A DNA stretch of 64,000 nt from CBDDHT01 sp965227905 (GTDB taxonomy: Bacteria; Pseudomonadota; Alphaproteobacteria; Rhizobiales; Methyloligellaceae): NCBI GenBank assembly GCA_965227905.1, contig OZ245780.1, positions 6,115,886 to 6,179,885 of the forward strand. The letters are read 5' to 3'. Position 1 is the first letter of the stretch. Each line of letters opens with the position of its first letter. The position numbers were made by a program, and so were the translations under genes. The notes under the pieces are model-generated. The model ran no database searches, had not been told where the DNA came from, and was given only the letters and a program-made list of their open reading frames with translations. This document shows positions 36,022 to 44,830 of this stretch, in pieces.

Positions 36022-37003
36022 TAAAAACCTCCGGATGCACAGCACCCTCTTCAATATAGGCGGCAACCATCTCGGCCAGCACCGGCGCCAGCAAAAATCC
36101 GTGCCTGAAGAGACCGTTTACATAGATATTGTCGTTCTTGACAATAATCCGAGGCAGATTGTCGGAAAAGGCCGGTCGCAATCCGGCACCGATATCGACG
36201 ATTTCGGCCTCGCCAAACGCCGGATGCACAGCATAAACCGTCGACAGGAGTTCGAGAGCCGCGCGCACTGTCGCAGGCCCCGGCGCCTCGCTTTCCAGCT
36301 GCGTCGCACCCACCATGTAAAGATTGTTTGCCCAGGGCACCACATAGATCGGAAAGCGGGGATGGAGGAGCCGGACGGTTCGCGTGAGATTGACGTCCGT
36401 ACATCGGACAATCGCGCGTTCGCCGCGAACGCCGCGCAATCCGGTCAGTGATCCGCGAGCAGCCAGACCACTGCAGTCGATGACGCGTCTTCCAGGTTCG
36501 GTCTTTTCGTCCACACCGAATGCCACCTCGACACCCGCATCGCGCACGGCGCCGAGAAGGTGGTGAAGTGCAGCCTCTGGTTCCAAATGCGCTTCGCTTG
36601 GGAAATAGAGGGCGCTTCGAAAGCGACCTGCGAGATCCGGTTCCAGTTCGCCGATCGCCTCTTCGTCGATCCTCTCGTGGCCCTGGGTCATCCGCGCAAA
36701 TCTGTCTAGCTCTCGTTTGTCACGAGGTTGCGCCATCACGAGGGTGCCGCGATTCACCACGCCAGGATAGACCTCACGCCAGTGTTCCATCGACTTGAGT
36801 CCGAGTTCACGAACGATTGGCTCTGCCTGTTCTTCCTCGCAGTATGGCGCCAGCATTGCGCCGGCATAGACACTGCTGGCATGGGTGAACGGATCTTGCG
36901 TGCGTTCCGTCAATCGAACGGAATGACCGCGGCGCGCCAGATGCAGCGCCTGCCAGAGTCCCGTGACACCGGCACCGCGGACAATGATGGGTTCGTTCGA
37001 CAC
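35999..37003 (-). CDS. thiO: Glycine oxidase ThiO
   Basis: FAD enzyme that oxidises glycine to iminoglycine for thiazole formation. Near the N-terminus is the dinucleotide loop IIVRGAGVTGLWQALHLARRGHSVRL. Then HASSVYAGAMLAPYCEEEQ, GRRVIDCSGLAARG, YVVPWANNLYMVGATQLES and the C-terminal IGAGLRPAFSDNLPRI and NGLFRHGFLLAPVLAE are typical of the DAO/ThiO family. I chose the GTG at 37003 (334 residues), because it lies 4 bp after the ggt stop; the frame extends back to 37078 inside ggt. Confidence 0.93.
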   Translation of the reverse strand: MSNEPIIVRGAGVTGLWQALHLARRGHSVRLTERTQDPFTHASSVYAGAMLAPYCEEEQAEPIVRELGLKSMEHWREVYPGVVNRGTLVMAQPRDKRELDRFARMTQGHERIDEEAIGELEPDLAGRFRSALYFPSEAHLEPEAALHHLLGAVRDAGVEVAFGVDEKTEPGRRVIDCSGLAARGSLTGLRGVRGERAIVRCTDVNLTRTVRLLHPRFPIYVVPWANNLYMVGATQLESEAPGPATVRAALELLSTVYAVHPAFGEAEIVDIGAGLRPAFSDNLPRIIVKNDNIYVNGLFRHGFLLAPVLAEMVAAYIEEGAVHPEVFSAHSVER

Positions 37004-37007
37004 TTGG

Positions 37008-38834
37008 TCAGTCTCCGAGAGCGATACCTTCACGGCGGGGATCGGCTCCGCCCGTGATACCTTGATCCGTAACGACAATCACGTGGGTGCCGCTCGTCAT
37101 CGATCGTAGATTGACGCTGTGACCGAGCCTTCTCAGGCCATCCGCGACCCTGTTCGATGTCCTGCCCGGTTCCATTGATACTGGTCCATTTCGGGTTCCG
37201 AAGTTTATCATTGCGGCAGCGGCTTGAGGTCCGAGTCCCCAATCGAGATGGGCAATCATTGTCTTCAGCACATAGAGGATAATGCTCGAGCCACCTGGTG
37301 AGCCAACGACCATTCGCACAGTACCATCGGCGTTGAACACGATGGTTGGCGCCATGGAGCTACGCGGTCGCTTACCGCCTTCGACCCGATTGACAATCGG
37401 GCGCCCGTTGGAATCACGCGGAAGGAAGGAAAAGTCGGTCAGTTCGTTGTTCAGCAGAAAACCGCGCACCATGAGCCCGGACCCGAAGCCGGATTCGATT
37501 GTCGTGGTCATCGACACGGCATTTCCGTCTTCATCGATTATCGAAATATGGCTGGTGCCACTGCTTTCGATCGTCGCATCACGACCGAACGCGCCTTGTC
37601 GCACACCCGGTGGTCGACCGGGAGCAGCGCGGCGCATTGCCTTCGAGCGATCGATAAGCGTTCGCCGTTTGGCAATGTAGCCCTTGTCCAGAAGACCTTT
37701 CGGCAGAGGCACGAAATCCGCATCCGCCATGTACCGGTCCCGGTCGGCATAGGCCAGTTTCTGCGCCTCCAGAATCAGATGCATTGCCGGTAGATTGAGT
37801 GGCGCCTTCCCGAGATCGAAGGGCTCGATCAATTTCAAGACCATGGCAACTGTCGGTCCGCCTGACGATGGTGGACCCATACCACAGACACGACGCTCGC
37901 GGTAAATGATGCACACAGGCGGACGTTCTTTCGGCTTGTAGCCGGCAAGGTCCTGCAGGGTCATGTCACCGAGGCTTCGTGGCGCACGGTTGACCGTGTC
38001 GACAATGTCAGCGGCGATCGGCCCTTGGTAGAAGGCCTGCGGGCCGTCATTGGCGATTGCTTCGAGTGTTGCTGCGAAGGCGGGATTCTTGAGCCGGCTC
38101 CCTATGGCGCGCGGCCGGGCTTTTGCATCGAAGAAATAGTTGCGTGCCGTCTTGCTGAACCGGCGCGCACCCCACCGCGACAGCAAATAGTTGAGCCGGG
38201 CCCCGACCGGGAATCCGTCTCTAGCCAGCTTGATTGCAGGCTGGAAGAGATCCGCCCAAGGCAACTTTCCGTGCCGCTCATGTGCCTTGGCCAGCATGGC
38301 AATGAGCCCCGGGACACCAACCGAACGCCCGCTGAAAACGGCCTGCGGGAAGCGCATCGGTCGCCCGCCGTCGATCAGAAACCGATCCGGCTTGGCAGCC
38401 GCAGGCGCCGTCTCGCGCCCGTCATAGGTCGTCAGCGCCTTGGATGCGGCATTCCAATGAAGCAGGAATGCGCCGCCGCCGATACCGGACGACTGCGGTT
38501 CGACCAGATTGAGGACCAATTGGACGGCGATGGCGGCATCGACTGCGCTGCCACCCTGCCTGAGGATGGCACGGCCTGCCTGTGAGGCGAGCGGATGCGC
38601 CGCGACGACCATGTGTTTTATGGCTAGGACGCGGGATTTTTCTGCGATGCCGGACGCGCCTTCGGGCTTGTGGCGGGCCGGTTGCGCATGCACGGTCGCT
38701 GTAGCGACGAGCCACAGGACGAAGCAGATGATCCACGCAAGTCTAGGATCAGTACAGGGGTATGATGACGGCTTCAAGAATCTGATCATGCTCGGGACAA
38801 TAGGGACTTTGGCGTTCGTGACTAGTCCCATCAC
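37008..38834 (-). CDS. ggt: Gamma-glutamyltransferase
   Basis: Periplasmic Ntn-hydrolase precursor that cleaves glutathione and transfers gamma-glutamyl groups. It has a signal-peptide-like N-terminus (AWIICFVLWLVATATVHA), the large-subunit block HPLASQAGRAILRQGGSAVDAAIAVQLVLNLVEPQSSGIGGG, and the small-subunit start TSHISIIDEDGNAVSMTTTI; the catalytic Thr follows ESSG and marks the self-cleavage site. GSPGGSSIILYVLKTM is also conserved. The start may be 38834 (GTG), 38831 or the Met at 38789. Its stop lies 4 bp before thiO, so ggt heads the thi gene string. That pairing could feed glycine (via cysteinylglycine) to ThiO, an inference only. Confidence 0.94.
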   Translation of the reverse strand: MMGLVTNAKVPIVPSMIRFLKPSSYPCTDPRLAWIICFVLWLVATATVHAQPARHKPEGASGIAEKSRVLAIKHMVVAAHPLASQAGRAILRQGGSAVDAAIAVQLVLNLVEPQSSGIGGGAFLLHWNAASKALTTYDGRETAPAAAKPDRFLIDGGRPMRFPQAVFSGRSVGVPGLIAMLAKAHERHGKLPWADLFQPAIKLARDGFPVGARLNYLLSRWGARRFSKTARNYFFDAKARPRAIGSRLKNPAFAATLEAIANDGPQAFYQGPIAADIVDTVNRAPRSLGDMTLQDLAGYKPKERPPVCIIYRERRVCGMGPPSSGGPTVAMVLKLIEPFDLGKAPLNLPAMHLILEAQKLAYADRDRYMADADFVPLPKGLLDKGYIAKRRTLIDRSKAMRRAAPGRPPGVRQGAFGRDATIESSGTSHISIIDEDGNAVSMTTTIESGFGSGLMVRGFLLNNELTDFSFLPRDSNGRPIVNRVEGGKRPRSSMAPTIVFNADGTVRMVVGSPGGSSIILYVLKTMIAHLDWGLGPQAAAAMINFGTRNGPVSMEPGRTSNRVADGLRRLGHSVNLRSMTSGTHVIVVTDQGITGGADPRREGIALGD

Positions 38835-39263
38835 CTATCACTTTGCGGCCAACCGCTGCAGGGTTCGAATGGTCGTGGGCATCGGCTGGCAACTTGAGGT
38901 TCAGTTACGGCAAAAATGTTGCAGAACAGCAACAATTTGTGTGAATGGCAGCAGTGATTTGGAAAAAATAGATTGGTGGATTTCGCATAACATCAATGTA
39001 TTTTTTGACTGTTATAATATTGCAACAATCAAAATTACTGCACTGTGTAAATTATTGTTTTTCAAAATAATTTTTCGAATTATTTTCCGCGTTTCGCCAG
39101 ATTTTGTGCGATAATCAAGAGTGATACGCCCTCAAATCATTATCCTTTATTTATATTGGCCGCATATTTCGGTGATTTAGCATTCTTTTGAAATTATAGT
39201 ATTAGACATCTTTTGCGTCCGCACATCTGTGGCTTAATTGGTTGGTCAGTATTGGAGTGAGAC
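38835..39263. other. AT-rich intergenic region, no gene seen
   Basis: About 430 bp between divergent ggt and the 39264 lipoprotein gene. From about 38930 the composition switches abruptly to AT-rich DNA with runs such as ATAATTTTTCGAATTATTTT (about 39068-39087). A frame open across 38509-39114 exists but lies antisense to ggt and then in low-complexity sequence, with no protein-like features. The region probably carries the promoter of the lipoprotein gene and marks the border of acquired DNA. Confidence 0.6.
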
Positions 39264-40604
39264 ATGTTTGCGTACTTGTCACTTCGTCGCAGCAAAATGA
39301 TTTTTACACTGTGTACGGCAGGGCTTGTTGTAGCCGCTTGTGCCCGCAGTGAGATCCGACTTCATGCCGTATCTTACAATAAGGCAATCTCCGATTACGG
39401 GAATAAGCAGGTCCTTCTCAACGCAGTCCGCGCGAGCAAGCGGTTCCCGATGTATTTCTCGAAAGTCGGCGACATGACTGGTAACGGCATGCTTTCAGGC
39501 AGTGTCCAAACGCAATTTCCGTTTCGTGTTGAGGACGGCAGCCATGTTGTCTTGCCGAATTTCAATATCAACCCACAAGCATCGGCAGACTCCGGCTTAT
39601 CATCTGTCAAAATCGGCAACCTAAATACAAAAGAATTTCAGAAAGGCCTTTTTACCGAAATTACGCCGGAGTTATTTCAGATATATCATGAAAACAGTTG
39701 GACACGGCAAGTTTTGTTTACAATGTTTATACACAAAATAAGCGTCAGTTATAATATGAACAATAGGATACAATCATCTTATTACCAAAAATGTATGAAT
39801 GATGATTTTTACAAGCCGCTCTGCAGACAAATTTCCAACGATGTTGGCCACTATAAAGCGACTTGTTCAGGCAAGCTTATTGGTCTCAGGTATTTCAACA
39901 CTGGCAAGGATCGTTGCGACTACCTAAAATTTCAGATCTTTTTGAGGAAAATCTGGGTGCTGAACCCGCGGTTTGAAAAGGATACGCGCGGCACAAAGTC
40001 GAAGATGGCGAATGCTGGTAAGATGCAGGCTAGTGCAATGGGCGGTTCGGAACGGATACTCTTTAAGGGATTGAACTTCGAAGCGAAAAAAGTAACTCAA
40101 ACCACGCATGACGGTGAAGTTGTGAAAAGCGTGGTTTATGCTGAACCGAAGAAGGTACCTGCGGCACCGCTCGTCCTGAAGATCAAACTCGATACTGAAG
40201 AAGTCACGTTTGCAAATGCAAACGATCCGGCGAATTCAGCACGACGCGACGAGCTTAAAGTAGACCTGCGATCACCGCATGCGATGATCAAATATGTCGG
40301 TGAGCTGATTAATGCGCAGCTCCATGTGGAAGACAGGTTTGTGCCTGAGATCGTCGTCGGTCCAGAGGCGATGCCCGTTCCACTGTTTGAGATCAGACGT
40401 AGTCCTATCGGAAAGATCATTTCGGGCGCAGTCAGTGTCAAGCATGAAGCACGGACATATTATGTGCCACGTCCAAGGTATGGAAAGCAGGTAGAAGCTC
40501 GCTCGTTGCAGGTCCTGGATCTCATCAATCAGGTCATCATCCATCAGACCACTCAGGAAGATTTGCCTAAGACGTCGACGGTTCAGCTGATCTCATCTAA
40601 CTAG
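39264..40604 (+). CDS. Unrecognised lipoprotein in AT-rich segment
   Basis: A 446-residue protein. The start ATG has GGAG 6 bp upstream. A signal peptide with lipobox VVAAC (Cys about residue 26) predicts a lipoprotein. The early segment NKQVLLNAVRASKRFPMYFSKVG and the later HAMIKYVGELINAQ resemble a loosely defined group of proteobacterial hypothetical lipoproteins (N-x-x-LLN-x-VRA...P-x-YF; R-x-P...YLGE), as far as I recall. The middle (residues 150-230) has several Cys (KCMND, PLCRQ, ATCSG, DRCDY) that may form disulfides. Codon use is visibly more AT-rich than in the neighbours. No enzymatic motif is seen; envelope function is only inferred. Confidence 0.7.
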   Translation: MFAYLSLRRSKMIFTLCTAGLVVAACARSEIRLHAVSYNKAISDYGNKQVLLNAVRASKRFPMYFSKVGDMTGNGMLSGSVQTQFPFRVEDGSHVVLPNFNINPQASADSGLSSVKIGNLNTKEFQKGLFTEITPELFQIYHENSWTRQVLFTMFIHKISVSYNMNNRIQSSYYQKCMNDDFYKPLCRQISNDVGHYKATCSGKLIGLRYFNTGKDRCDYLKFQIFLRKIWVLNPRFEKDTRGTKSKMANAGKMQASAMGGSERILFKGLNFEAKKVTQTTHDGEVVKSVVYAEPKKVPAAPLVLKIKLDTEEVTFANANDPANSARRDELKVDLRSPHAMIKYVGELINAQLHVEDRFVPEIVVGPEAMPVPLFEIRRSPIGKIISGAVSVKHEARTYYVPRPRYGKQVEARSLQVLDLINQVIIHQTTQEDLPKTSTVQLISSN

Positions 40605-40662
40605 GAACTTCATTGCCACCCGGCATTCGATCGCCGGGGATTGCGAAAAGGATTCGAATAGC

Positions 40663-41022
40663 GTGCTGACGATGGAAAAATTGGGCATTGGAGTGTTGTT
40701 GCTCGGCATTGTGTGGAGCATCGCAGCCCGAGCTGAGACGTCCCTTTACAATGACCACTTCCATAACACGACCGGTCAGTTGAAACTGGATGGTGAGGCA
40801 AAGGACGTCGATCTCTACACCGATGCTTATGGCAATTTGACCGGGACGGTTGGTGACGACGAGGTCGATATTTCGATCGTTCCATTCGGTGTCTGGTCCG
40901 GGACGATAGGTGCAAAGAAGGTGGACCTGTTCTCAGATAGCTTCGGCAATACCACCGGCACAATCGGCGACGCGAAGGTCGACTGCTATACTGACACATT
41001 CCGCAATACCTCATGTAAATAG
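40663..41022 (+). CDS. Small secreted tandem-repeat protein
   Basis: A 119-residue protein from the GTG at 40663 (AAAGGA 10 bp upstream; an ATG at 40672 is possible). A signal peptide (LGIGVLLLGIVWSIAARA) is followed by about four repeats of 19-20 residues with the pattern VDLYTDAYGNLTGTVGDDE: VD-x-[YF]-x-D-x-[FY]-x-N-x-TGT-[IV]-G. One repeat is divergent (VDISIVPFGVWSGTIGAKK). The last repeat gains two Cys (VDCYTDTFRNTSCK). The regular spacing suggests a small beta-solenoid or beta-helix. It follows the 39264 lipoprotein by 58 bp on the same strand, probably the same transcript. I do not recognise the family. Confidence 0.65.
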   Translation: MLTMEKLGIGVLLLGIVWSIAARAETSLYNDHFHNTTGQLKLDGEAKDVDLYTDAYGNLTGTVGDDEVDISIVPFGVWSGTIGAKKVDLFSDSFGNTTGTIGDAKVDCYTDTFRNTSCK

Positions 41023-41036
41023 GAGGCTCCGATCCC

Positions 41037-44000
41037 TCAGTGAAAATCCCGTGACTTCGGAATGACGCGGACGTTGCGGGGGTGGCGGCGTGGGTTCCAG
41101 GAGCCGGGCTCGGGCCGAACGACCTCGTCGGCATGAGCAAGGGGAGCGGCCAGCAATTCGGCGCGTTCGGTCAGGCTTGTAAGCCAATCGCTTCGATCTT
41201 CGAGACGGTTTGCGATGACGTGGATGATGTCCTCATGGCGCTGAATACGCCCCTGGATGAAGATCAAACGGGCGCCCATAACAACCTTTCTGAATTTTTC
41301 GAGCGCTTTCGGCCAGACAACGGCGTTGGCGATGCCTGTCTCATCCTCCAGGGTCATGAACACCACGCCCTTGGCGGAGCCTGGTCGCTGGCGAACGAGA
41401 ATGACGCCTGCGACACGCACAAAGGAACCATTCTTGAGGCGTCCGACATCGCCGCACGATGCCACTTTTTCTGCATCGAGCTGCGCGCGCAGAAACGACA
41501 TGGGATGGGCTTTGAGTGAGAGACGCAGGGTTTGATAGTCAGTGACCACATGCTCCGACAAGGGCATGGCTGGAAGCTGCACATCCGCCTCAAGACCCAT
41601 ATCGCGCATTCTTGCGTGCTCGAACAATGGGAGCACCGGGCTTTCGGCAAGCGCTCTGACTTCCCAAAGCGCCTGACGCCGGTCGAGCCCCATGGAACGG
41701 AACGCATCTGCCGCAGCCAGTCGCTCAAGCACCGCGCGCGAGACGCCCGATTGGCGCCAAAGGGTATGCACATCGGTGAAAGCCAGCGTTGAATTCCCCT
41801 CACCCTCCCGCTGCCGATGGCAGCGGGTCCCTCCCTCTCCCAAGGGAGAGGGTTTGCAGGCGGTGATCTCCCTCTCCCTGGGGAGAGGGAGGGGCCCGCT
41901 GCCGTTGGCAGTGGGAGGGTGAGAGGATCCGCTCGATTCCTCATCTCCGCGAGCCGCGACAATTTTCTCCGCGTCGTCTTCACGCAAGCCATCCACCTGA
42001 CGGAAACCGAGCCGCAAAGCCCAGTCTCCCTTTTCACCAGGCTCCAAAGTGCAATCCCAATGGCTGCGATTGACGTCGACGGCGCGCGCCTCGACACCAT
42101 GCTCACGGGCGCACCGCACGATCTGCGCCGGGGCATAGAAACCCATGGGCTGGGAGTTCAGAAGACCGCAGGCGAAGATAGCCGGATAGTGGCATTTCAA
42201 CCAGGAAGACACATAAACGAGGTGGGCAAAGCTCGCTGCGTGGCTCTCGGGAAATCCATATTCGCCGAACCCTTTGATCTGATTGAAGCAGCGGGTCGCG
42301 AAGTCTGGATCGTAGCCGCGCGCGATCATGCCGTTGATCATCTTGTGCTCCAGCCGCTCGATCGTCCCGCGGCGGCGGAAGGTCGCCATGGCATGGCGGA
42401 GTTGATTGACTTCGTCGGCCGTGAACTTGGCCGCCACCATGGCGAGACGCATGGCCTGTTCCTGAAAAAGCGGCACGCCCTTGGTCTTGGCAAGCACCTG
42501 GCGAAGCTCGTCGGCCGGCCCGTGCTCAGGCGCGGGCGACGGATAATCCTCCGGCTCCAAACCATCGCGGCGGCGTAGATAGGGATGAACCATGTCCCCC
42601 TGGATGGGCCCGGGTCGAACGATGGCGACTTCGATGACCAGATCGTAGAAATTGCGCGGTTTGAGGCGCGGCAGCATGTTCATCTGCGCCCGGCTTTCGA
42701 CCTGGAAAACGCCGAGGGAATCCGCATTGCACAGCATGTCGTAAACCTCGGAGTCGTCCGCGGGCACAGAGGCAAGCGACAATGACCGTCCGTAATGGGC
42801 CTCCAGAAGGGCGAAGCATTTGCGGATGCAGGTCAGCATTCCGAGGGCAAGCACATCGACCTTCAGCAGACCCAATGCGTCGAGATCGTCCTTGTCCCAC
42901 TCGATGACGGTGCGGTCTTCCATGGCTGCATTGGCGATCGGTACAACCTCGGACAAAGGCCCACGGGTGAGCACAAAGCCGCCGACATGTTGGGAGAGGT
43001 GACGCGGAAAACCGATCAGCTCATCGGTAAGTTCCAGAGTGCGGGCAATGAGAGGATCGGTCGGGTCGACCCCCGCCTGCCGCACATAGGTCTCGGGCAA
43101 TCCATCGGAGCGGGACCCCCAGACCGTGCCGGCCAGTGCTGCCACCGTATCCTCGGCCAGTCCCATGACCTTACCAACTTCGCGCAGTGCCGAGCGTGAC
43201 CGATAGGAGATCACGGTCGCCGCAAGGCCGGCCCGCTCGCGGCCATAGCGGGCATAGATGTACTGGATCACCTCCTCGCGCCGCTCATGCTCGAAATCGA
43301 CATCGATATCGGGCGGCTCCTTGCGCTCCGGAGAAATGAAGCGCTCGAACAGAACATCGATCTCGTCCGGATTCACATTAGTGATGCGCAGGCAATAGCA
43401 GACGGCGGAGTTGGCCGCCGATCCGCGGCCCTGGCAGAGAATGTCGTGTGAGCGCGCATAAGCAACGATGTCGTAAACCGTGAGAAAATAGGGCGCATAA
43501 TTCAGGTCTTTGATAAGCGCCAATTCCCGGGAAATAGTGTCGGCAATCTTCGGCGGCACACCATCGGGAAAACGCCAGTGCGCACCTTCCCAGGTTATGG
43601 CCTCAAGATGTTCCTGAGGGGTCTTGCCTGCCGGCACCGGTTCGTCCGGATACTCGTAAACCAGCTCATCGAGAGAGAAATTACAGGCCTCGGCAATCTC
43701 ACACGTGCGGACAATCGCCCCCTCATGCCCGGCAAAGAGCCGCGCCATCTGTGCACCGCTCTTCAGATGACGCTCCGCATTGGCTTCAAGCCGCAGCCCC
43801 GCTTCATGGATCGTGCACTTCTCACGTACGCAGGTCAGCACATCCTGAAGCGCCCGCCGGTCGGCCTTGTGATAGAGCACATCGTTGGTGGCAATCAGAG
43901 GCATACCGGCGCGAGCGCCAAGTCTCGCAAGACATGAGATCCGTGCTTTGTCATCGCCTCGATAGCCATGGGACGCTGCAAGATGGAGCGGCGCTCCGGG

Positions 44001-44477
44001 GAGCGCCTCGCGGACCTCATAGAGCGCGGTTTCGAACAGGTCTGATGCAACCGGCATGAAATCTGCTGGCGGGACGGCAGCAAAGATCTGTCCTTCCGCA
44101 TGCACCTCAAGATCGTTCAGGTACAGCAGACACTGGCCCTTCTCCGCACGGCGCTGTCCGAGCGTGAGGAGCTTGCTGAGACGCCCGTATGCGGCCCGGT
44201 CTGTGGGGTAGACCAGAAGGCTCGGCCCGTCCTGCAAATCGAGCCGGGCTCCGACGATAATCTTGAGCCCCACCTCCTTGGCAGCGATATGCGCTCGAAC
44301 CACGCCGGCAAGGGTGTTGCGGTCGGTAACGGCGAGAGCCTCATGACCCAGCGCCTTGGCCGTCGCAACGAGCTCCTCGGCATGACTGCCGCCGCGCAGG
44401 AACGAGAAGTTCGTCGTTACCTGGAGTTCTGCGTAGGGGATGTTTTGTTGGAGCATTGCGGCTGGCTCTGGTCTCAA
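41037..44477 (-). CDS. dnaE2: Error-prone DNA polymerase DnaE2 (ImuC)
   Basis: C-family polymerase of the SOS mutasome, copying past lesions with ImuA and ImuB. The 1146-residue product has the N-terminal PHP domain (LQVTTNFSFLRGGSHAEELV) and catalytic PPDIDVDFEHERREEVI. Other features are FPRHLSQHVGGFVLTRG, VDVLALGMLTCI, GVPLFQEQAMRLAMVAAKFT and the C-terminal OB fold (VRVAGVILVRQRPGSAKGVVFMTLED). The start may be the Met at 44456. A 129-bp palindromic repeat lies in frame inside it (41796-41924), adding about 43 residues in a linker after EKIVAARGDEE; the frame stays open. The gene lies 415 bp downstream of imuB with a large palindromic element between them. Confidence 0.96.
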   Translation of the reverse strand: MRPEPAAMLQQNIPYAELQVTTNFSFLRGGSHAEELVATAKALGHEALAVTDRNTLAGVVRAHIAAKEVGLKIIVGARLDLQDGPSLLVYPTDRAAYGRLSKLLTLGQRRAEKGQCLLYLNDLEVHAEGQIFAAVPPADFMPVASDLFETALYEVREALPGAPLHLAASHGYRGDDKARISCLARLGARAGMPLIATNDVLYHKADRRALQDVLTCVREKCTIHEAGLRLEANAERHLKSGAQMARLFAGHEGAIVRTCEIAEACNFSLDELVYEYPDEPVPAGKTPQEHLEAITWEGAHWRFPDGVPPKIADTISRELALIKDLNYAPYFLTVYDIVAYARSHDILCQGRGSAANSAVCYCLRITNVNPDEIDVLFERFISPERKEPPDIDVDFEHERREEVIQYIYARYGRERAGLAATVISYRSRSALREVGKVMGLAEDTVAALAGTVWGSRSDGLPETYVRQAGVDPTDPLIARTLELTDELIGFPRHLSQHVGGFVLTRGPLSEVVPIANAAMEDRTVIEWDKDDLDALGLLKVDVLALGMLTCIRKCFALLEAHYGRSLSLASVPADDSEVYDMLCNADSLGVFQVESRAQMNMLPRLKPRNFYDLVIEVAIVRPGPIQGDMVHPYLRRRDGLEPEDYPSPAPEHGPADELRQVLAKTKGVPLFQEQAMRLAMVAAKFTADEVNQLRHAMATFRRRGTIERLEHKMINGMIARGYDPDFATRCFNQIKGFGEYGFPESHAASFAHLVYVSSWLKCHYPAIFACGLLNSQPMGFYAPAQIVRCAREHGVEARAVDVNRSHWDCTLEPGEKGDWALRLGFRQVDGLREDDAEKIVAARGDEESSGSSHPPTANGSGPLPLPREREITACKPSPLGEGGTRCHRQREGEGNSTLAFTDVHTLWRQSGVSRAVLERLAAADAFRSMGLDRRQALWEVRALAESPVLPLFEHARMRDMGLEADVQLPAMPLSEHVVTDYQTLRLSLKAHPMSFLRAQLDAEKVASCGDVGRLKNGSFVRVAGVILVRQRPGSAKGVVFMTLEDETGIANAVVWPKALEKFRKVVMGARLIFIQGRIQRHEDIIHVIANRLEDRSDWLTSLTERAELLAAPLAHADEVVRPEPGSWNPRRHPRNVRVIPKSRDFH
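41796..41924. repeat. 129-bp palindromic repeat inserted in frame in dnaE2
   Basis: An imperfect inverted repeat begins CCCCTCACCCTCCCGCTGCC and ends with the complementary GGCAGTGGGAGGGTGAGAGG. It contains two internal self-complementary tracts (CCCTCTCCCAAGGGAGAGGG and CCCTCTCCCTGGGGAGAGGG). Its outer motif CCCCTCACCC and the CTCTCCC...GGGAGAGG core match the repeats at 55052-55146 and 63942-63973. Its length is exactly 43 codons. The encoded peptide is Pro/Gly/Arg-rich and absent from ordinary DnaE2. Confidence 0.88.
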
Positions 44478-44524
44478 ATGGAATCGAGCAAATAAACCGG
44501 TGTCGTCCGGCGGGATGTTGCCGT

Positions 44525-44830
44525 GTTGTTGGATTTGGGTTTGTTTCGCTCACGGCTATTCCACGCCAAAGGCGTGGGCCTCCGCGGGGGCGGCCTGACC
44601 GGCCGGCGCGCGGTCGCGCTTGCCGCGCCACTAAGGCGCGGTTGTCTCGGACCCACTGCAGATCGCGCTATGTTTCTCCAGCCATACGGCACGATCTCGC
44701 GTGGAGCCAAGAATAACCGAGCGACCAGCGAGGCAAGGCCAAGCGGCCGCCGCCCGGTCAGGGCGCCCCCGCGGAGGCCCGCGCACCAGCGCGGAATAGC
44801 CGTGAGCGAAACAAACCCAAATCCAACAAC
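44525..44830. mobile_element. 306-bp palindromic element, copy A (38-bp perfect terminal inverted repeats)
   Basis: Fills most of the 415-bp gap between imuB and dnaE2. Perfect 38-bp inverted ends lie at 44525-44562 and 44793-44830 (outermost GTTGTTGGATTTGGG). Inside them each arm has a mini-hairpin (44563-44575 and 44781-44792), then a shared GGGCCTCCGCGGGGGCG block and further complementary sequence nearly to the centre (about 44661-44696). No open frame looks protein-coding and there is no transposase. The same element occurs at 47559-47876. It looks like a non-autonomous MITE-like or REP-like element, of no family that I know. No target-site duplication is obvious. Confidence 0.8.

Noticed and set aside
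36950..38950. TPP riboswitch upstream of the thi genes
   Set aside because: I looked for the CTGAGA and ACCTGATCTGGGTAATGCC-like THI-box parts upstream of thiO and ggt on the minus strand and found none.
38509..39114. A 201-codon plus-strand frame extending from ggt into the AT-rich gap
   Set aside because: First half is antisense to ggt; second half is low-complexity translation of AT-rich DNA. No ribosome site or conserved feature.
41354..42136. Alternative minus-strand frame across the palindrome in dnaE2, which could indicate a broken gene
   Set aside because: The dnaE2 frame itself is uninterrupted from 44477 to 41037 and the insert is a multiple of three, so dnaE2 is not a pseudogene on this evidence.
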